Source: Streptomyces violaceus
Lineage (GTDB): Bacteria > Actinomycetota > Actinomycetes > Streptomycetales > Streptomycetaceae
Direction of reading: 5' to 3'
DNA length: 9,480 nucleotides
Assembly (NCBI GenBank): GCA_000715635.1
Contig: KL569128.1
Coordinates: 46,680-56,159 of the forward strand
The notes below the pieces were generated by a model. That model did no database searches. It saw nothing but the letters and a program-made list of their open reading frames with translations, and had not been told where the DNA came from. Each line of letters starts with the position of its first letter. Within the stretch, counting starts at the first letter, position 1. The translations under genes were made by a program, and so were the position numbers. Shown one piece after another: positions 6,470 to 9,480 of this stretch.

Positions 6470-7015
6470 ATGACGGCCGGATCCACTCTTACGAACGGGA
6501 CGACCGCCGAGCACGAGCTCGCCGCGCTGCAGCGGGAGCACGGCCGGCCCCTCTTCGCGCTCCTGCTCCGGCTCTGCGACGGCGACCGGCAGCGCGCGGA
6601 GGACTTGGTGCAGGAGACGCTCGTACGCGCCTGGCAGCACCCCGAGGCCCTGCGCGCCGACGACTTCGAGTCCGTACGGCCCTGGCTGATGACCGTCGGA
6701 CGGCGGCTCGCGATCGATGCCCGGCGGGCCCGGCAGGCACGTCCGGCCGAGGTCGGCGACGCGGTGCTGGAGAACGCTCGGGTCATCTCCGACCACGCCG
6801 AGCGGGCCGCGGCGATGCTCGACGTCCGTCAGGCTGTGAAGACACTCACTCCGGAGCACCGTGAAGTCCTGGTGCTCGTGTACTTCCAGGGGGCGAGTGT
6901 GGCGGAAGCCGCGGCGACCCTCGGGATCCCGCCCGGTACCGTGAAGTCCCGCGCGTACTACGCGCTGCGCGCCCTGCGCCGGGTGCTTCCCGGATACTCC
7001 GCCGACCTGCGCTGA
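6470..7015 (+). CDS. ECF RNA polymerase sigma factor
   Basis: The 181-residue product has only sigma regions 2 and 4. Region 2 spans about residues 25-85 (LRLCDGDRQRAEDLVQETLVRAW, split by the helix, and RPWLMTVGRRLAIDARR). Region 4 spans about 119-172 (LTPEHREVLVLVYFQGASV, then the recognition helix IPPGTVKSRAYYALRALRR). A short acidic linker joins them. ECF factors redirect RNA polymerase to a small regulon and are held at the membrane by a cognate anti-sigma factor. The zinc-type anti-sigma gene at 7832 is the obvious candidate, although an unknown gene lies between. There is no clear ribosome site before the ATG; the ATG gives a normal N-terminus. Upstream are a tandem 12-mer and no good ECF-type -35/-10 pair. 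It resembles the SigK/SigL-like factors of actinobacteria, but I do not assign a gene name. Confidence 0.93.
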   Translation: MTAGSTLTNGTTAEHELAALQREHGRPLFALLLRLCDGDRQRAEDLVQETLVRAWQHPEALRADDFESVRPWLMTVGRRLAIDARRARQARPAEVGDAVLENARVISDHAERAAAMLDVRQAVKTLTPEHREVLVLVYFQGASVAEAAATLGIPPGTVKSRAYYALRALRRVLPGYSADLR

Positions 7016-7065
7016 AACCAATGGGCGGGTCAAGCCTCCGTAAAGCGCCTTGCTGAACACCCCGG

Positions 7066-7091
7066 TTGAGTAATCGGCTGTTCTCATCCGT
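7066..7091 (+). promoter_or_regulatory. Candidate promoter: TTGAGTAAT and TCCGT blocks, copy 1
   Basis: TTGAGT (7066-7071, followed by AAT) and TCCGT (7087-7091) are separated by 15 bases and lie 76 bases upstream of the next start codon. The same two blocks at the same spacing precede the anti-sigma gene. A CGT core at the -10 position is common in ECF promoters; the -35 block is unlike the usual GGAAC. Confidence 0.35.
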
Positions 7092-7167
7092 GTTCCGGAG
7101 AGGGCCGACAGCGCCCCCGGGGCCCGGTGTCGGGCGACGCGCACGTACCGGAGGAAGGCAGGAAGGG

Positions 7168-7680
7168 ATGCTGCACAGAGGTGAAGAGAGCACGGACGGT
7201 GCCGACGGTGAACTGACCGTCCCCATGGCTTGGTTGTACGCCGAGTACATCGCCGACGAGCTGCTGCGGACCGGCGATCTGATGCCGCCGACGTCGTTCG
7301 AGTTCCGGGCGGGGCGGGACGCCCTGGCGCTGACCATCTTCCTCTCCGACACCGACGGGGAGCTGTCCGGCATCCGGGTCGTCACCCAGCTGGAGACGTG
7401 GCTGTCACTGACCGCGTACGACCAGCCGTGGCAGGAGTGGGTGCGCGAGCGACTGGGCGAGCTGGCCGTCGCGGCCGTGGAGTCGGGGCGGCCCGCGCCG
7501 GACCTGGACCTGGCGGACGAGGCCTGGCGCTGGCTGCAGGAGACGGAGCTGCTCGCGCCCGATCTGAACGCGGTGCCGGGCGGTGCTCCGGTGGCCGGGG
7601 AGGACGAGGGGCCGAAGGTCTGGACGCCCGCCTGGCAACTCGGACTGCCGCTGGGACACCTCGCGATCCATCTTTTTTAG
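7168..7680 (+). CDS. Unrecognised tryptophan-rich acidic protein in the sigma-factor locus
   Basis: I do not recognise this 170-residue protein. It has no signal peptide or membrane span and should be cytoplasmic. The N-terminal 15 residues are polar and acidic. A central alpha/beta-looking domain (about 18-125) contains AWLYAEYIADELLRTG, FEFRAGRDALALTIFLS and VVTQLETWLS. An acidic, proline-rich linker (131-149) leads to a conserved-looking tail, WTPAWQLGLPLGHLAIHLF. Eight tryptophans (22, 78, 88, 91, 120, 122, 152, 156) in 170 residues is unusually high. The start at 7168 has an excellent ribosome site (AGGAAGG region 7161-7167); an in-frame start upstream near 7066 would include a non-conserved-looking Arg/Gly/Pro tail. 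It is placed between sigma and anti-sigma genes, 152 bases after the former and 151 before the latter, suggesting a target or accessory of that pathway. The last codons run through six thymines into the TAG, which is odd for this GC-rich DNA. Confidence 0.8.
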   Translation: MLHRGEESTDGADGELTVPMAWLYAEYIADELLRTGDLMPPTSFEFRAGRDALALTIFLSDTDGELSGIRVVTQLETWLSLTAYDQPWQEWVRERLGELAVAAVESGRPAPDLDLADEAWRWLQETELLAPDLNAVPGGAPVAGEDEGPKVWTPAWQLGLPLGHLAIHLF

Positions 7681-7751
7681 ATTTCTGCGCTCTCGGACCA
7701 ATCCACCGGCCGGAGGGCTCCGAATCCTTAGGTTGCGATTGTGTCACCGGC

Positions 7752-7777
7752 TTGAGTGATTCCGCTGCCTGGTCCGT
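7752..7777 (+). promoter_or_regulatory. Candidate promoter: TTGAGTGAT and TCCGT blocks, copy 2
   Basis: TTGAGT (7752-7757, followed by GAT) and TCCGT (7773-7777) again lie 15 bases apart, 54 bases upstream of the anti-sigma start codon. The first block is preceded by CCGG in both copies (with one extra base here). The recurrence at identical spacing before two genes of one locus suggests a shared sigma factor or regulator. Confidence 0.35.
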
Positions 7778-7831
7778 ACCGGTGGGAGCAAGGAGTAACC
7801 CCACCCGCACCCAACGGCACGAGGATTCGGC

Positions 7832-8491
7832 ATGAGGTCCCTGGAACGGCATCGCGACGTCGGCGCCTACGCGCTCGGCGTGCTGGACGAGGCGGAGGCC
7901 TTCCGCTTCGAGGACCACCTCATGGAGTGCCCTCGGTGCGCTGCAGAGGTGACGGAATTCGGCGTGACGACACGGCAGTTGATGCTGTACCGGCGGGCGA
8001 CACCACGGTTCGTGCACCCGATGGCGCAGCCCGGGCCGCGCATGCTGGACCGGCTGCTGGCCGAGGTGGCGACCCGGCGCCGGGCCGGACGCAGACGACT
8101 GCTGTTCGCCCTGGCCGCCTCGGTGGTGTTCGCCGTGTCCGTACCCGCGGTCGCGATGATGGCCAAGGGCAGCAGCGCGGACGAGGGGCCCGTGACGGTC
8201 GCGGCGACCGACGCGCGGTCGGGCGTCTGGGCCCAGGTCACCGTCGAGGACAAGGCCTCGGGCAGCCAGGTCGAGCTGAAGGTCAAGGACGCGTCCGGTC
8301 CCCGCTCCTGCCACCTGGTCATCGTCGGCCGCGACGGCACCGAGGAGACCGCGACCAGCTGGCACGGCCCCGGGCACGACACCCACCCCAACACGATGAT
8401 GGCCAGCTCGTCCAAGCACCCGGACGAGACCGCCCGCTACGAGGTCCGCTCGGCGTCCGGGGAAGTCCTCGTGAAGCTTCAGCCGCGCTAG
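7832..8491 (+). CDS. Zinc-binding transmembrane anti-sigma factor (zf-HC2, RskA-like architecture)
   Basis: The 219-residue product has a cytoplasmic ZAS-type domain with His7 and the Hx3Cx2C signature His29-Cys33-Cys36 (FEDHLMECPRCAAEV), then a basic stretch (TRRRAGRRR, 81-89), one membrane span (about 90-110) and an outer domain of about 108 residues. Such proteins bind sigma regions 2 and 4 and release the factor when the outer domain is cleaved or the zinc site is disturbed. The ECF sigma factor upstream is the likely partner. The outer domain (VTVAATDARSGVWAQVTVED, split here for reading) looks like the C-terminal beta domain of RskA-type regulators and contains a cluster WHGPGHDTHP (177-186) with further His196, which could bind a metal. 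GAGG (7821-7824) lies seven bases before the ATG. It is an anti-sigma factor with high confidence; the pairing is inferred from position. Confidence 0.9.
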   Translation: MRSLERHRDVGAYALGVLDEAEAFRFEDHLMECPRCAAEVTEFGVTTRQLMLYRRATPRFVHPMAQPGPRMLDRLLAEVATRRRAGRRRLLFALAASVVFAVSVPAVAMMAKGSSADEGPVTVAATDARSGVWAQVTVEDKASGSQVELKVKDASGPRSCHLVIVGRDGTEETATSWHGPGHDTHPNTMMASSSKHPDETARYEVRSASGEVLVKLQPR

Positions 8492-8517
8492 CGGATGTCG
8501 TCCGTCCGCCCCTGTCG

Positions 8518-8539
8518 CCGGGCACCCCGCGTGCCCCGG
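8518..8539 (+). terminator. GC-rich hairpin after the anti-sigma gene
   Basis: GGGCAC (8520-8525) pairs perfectly with GTGCCC (8531-8536) around the loop CCCGC, and two more C-G pairs form beyond a bulged C. It lies 27 bases after the stop codon. There is no T-run, so it is a weak-type terminator at best. Confidence 0.35.
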
Positions 8540-8559
8540 TGTGAGACTGCTGGTTGGCG

Positions 8560-8593
8560 CACCCGGGACGCAGCCGGGTGTCCGGGGTCCCGG
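8560..8593 (+). other. Two consecutive hairpins in the leader of the SpoIIE-phosphatase gene
   Basis: CACCCGG (8560-8566) pairs with CCGGGTG (8574-8580) around a seven-base loop. Directly after it CCGGG (8582-8586) can pair with CCCGG (8589-8593), though a two-base loop is too tight for the full stem. The structures end just before the ribosome site of the next gene and could be a terminator array or could limit translation. Confidence 0.35.
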
Positions 8594-8607
8594 CGAGGGG
8601 AGACGAG

Positions 8608-9480
8608 GTGGCGGCGGCAGAGGACGGCGACGGCCGCCTGGAGGAGTACCTCGCCGATCCGGCGAACAGGGCGCTGGACCTGACCACCGCTGTGGCCCGC
8701 TGCACCGAGGCCCTGGGGCTCCAGCACTCCGCGGTGTACCTCGCCGACATCCAGCAGCGCCGGCTCGTGCCGCTCACCGACGTGGCCTCGCCCCTGCTCA
8801 TCGACGACTCGCTCGCCGGCTGGACCTACCGCACCCAGTCCCTGCGCGTGGAGGACTCCGAGTCGGGCGGCATGACGGCCTGGGTCCCCCTCGTGGACGG
8901 CGCGGAACGCCTCGGCGTCCTCGCCGTGCACTCCGCCTCGCTGACCCCGGCCGTGCTGCGCCGCGGCAAGGCCCTCGCCGCGCTCCTCGCCATGATGATC
9001 ACGTCCACCCGGGCGTACCAGGACTCCTTCGTCCGGCTCACGCGCACCAAACCGATGCGTCTGCCCGCCGAGATGCTGCGGGCCTTCCTGCCGCCCCGCA
9101 CGATCGGCACCGCGCACGTCGTGTCCACGGCCGTGCTGGAACCGGCCTACGAACTCGGCGGCGACTCCTTCGACCACTCCCTCACCGAGACGACCCTGCA
9201 CGCCACGGTCCTCGACGCCATGGGACACAACCTGGCCTCCGGGCTCACCACGGCCGTGTCCCTGGCCGCGAGCCGCAATGCCCGGCGGGCCGGGGCTGAC
9301 CTGCCAGACCTGGTGCAGAGTGTGGACGACGCACTGGCGCAGTGGCTCCCCGACCAGTTCTGCACGGGGGTCCTGGCCCAGCTGGACCTGGCCTCCGGGG
9401 TGCTGCGGTGGTGCAACTGCGGGCATCCCACCCCGCTGCTCATCCGTGGCATGCGGCCGGACGTCGACGCCATGCGGCGC
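8608..9480 (+). CDS. GAF-SpoIIE (PP2C-type) serine/threonine phosphatase, partial (right edge)
   Basis: The frame is open from the GTG at 8608 to the last base (291 codons) and continues beyond the window. A purine-rich AGGGGAGACGAG directly precedes the start. Residues about 20-140 look like a GAF sensor domain (DLTTAVARCTEALGLQHSAV, MTAWVPLVDGAERLGVLAVH). The phosphatase follows from about 150: LPAEMLRAFLPP, YELGGDSFDH with metal-binding Asp186, VLDAMGHN with Asp203 (relatives usually have GHG), and NCGHPTPLL (usually NAGHPP). SpoIIE-type phosphatases dephosphorylate anti-sigma-factor antagonists in partner-switching or control other Ser/Thr phosphorylation. No STAS or HATPase partner lies in the window, and the neighbouring anti-sigma factor is of the zinc type, which does not use this mechanism. 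The functional link to the sigma locus is therefore open. Confidence 0.88.
   Translation, partial: MAAAEDGDGRLEEYLADPANRALDLTTAVARCTEALGLQHSAVYLADIQQRRLVPLTDVASPLLIDDSLAGWTYRTQSLRVEDSESGGMTAWVPLVDGAERLGVLAVHSASLTPAVLRRGKALAALLAMMITSTRAYQDSFVRLTRTKPMRLPAEMLRAFLPPRTIGTAHVVSTAVLEPAYELGGDSFDHSLTETTLHATVLDAMGHNLASGLTTAVSLAASRNARRAGADLPDLVQSVDDALAQWLPDQFCTGVLAQLDLASGVLRWCNCGHPTPLLIRGMRPDVDAMRR

Noticed and set aside
5347..6864. 505-codon plus-strand open frame
   Set aside because: It is antisense to the CapA-family gene and then out of frame with the sigma gene; composition is typical of GC-rich shadow frames.
7673..7678. Six-thymine run as an intrinsic terminator
   Set aside because: It overlaps the stop codon and no stable stem precedes it.

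Overview
The window looks like ordinary chromosomal DNA from a Streptomyces or a very close relative. Base composition is strongly GC-rich with G/C at most third codon positions, there are GTG starts, and gene families typical of streptomycetes are packed together: a class F sortase, a Tat-exported NodB deacetylase, an ECF sigma factor with a zinc-binding transmembrane anti-sigma factor, and a GAF-SpoIIE phosphatase. I see no mobile element, tRNA, rRNA or CRISPR array.

Left part (1-2251), envelope genes. A small secreted protein with an Ig-like fold (minus strand, cut by the left edge) is divergent from a membrane-anchored class F sortase across a 350-base spacer. The sortase runs tail to tail into a polysaccharide deacetylase with a twin-arginine signal.

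Middle part (2341-3965) is a decayed gene. It is what remains of a LysX-type fusion of a lysyl-phosphatidylglycerol synthase domain with a class II lysyl-tRNA synthetase. The 5' two-thirds of the synthase half are gone, there is an in-frame stop, two frame changes, and a catalytic-core deletion removing class II motifs 1 and 2.

Next (4072-5051) come a universal stress protein and a PPOX-fold flavin/F420-type protein, both on the plus strand. Between them sit two copies of a palindrome with the half-sites and spacing of the mycobacterial dormancy regulator DosR/DevR (OsdR in Streptomyces). This suggests hypoxia- or redox-linked control. A CapA-family metallophosphatase lipoprotein (5089-6246, minus) converges on them.

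Right part (6470-9480) is a regulatory block on the plus strand: ECF sigma factor, an unrecognised tryptophan-rich acidic protein of 170 residues, an Hx3Cx2C anti-sigma factor with one membrane span, and a SpoIIE-type phosphatase that runs off the right edge. The unknown gene lies between sigma factor and anti-sigma factor. It and the anti-sigma gene share an upstream two-block motif at identical spacing, which may be the promoter read by this sigma factor. No single element is a proven new system. The most promising leads are the DosR-like boxes, the sigma-unknown-anti-sigma arrangement with its shared motif, and the sortase/Ig-like pair.
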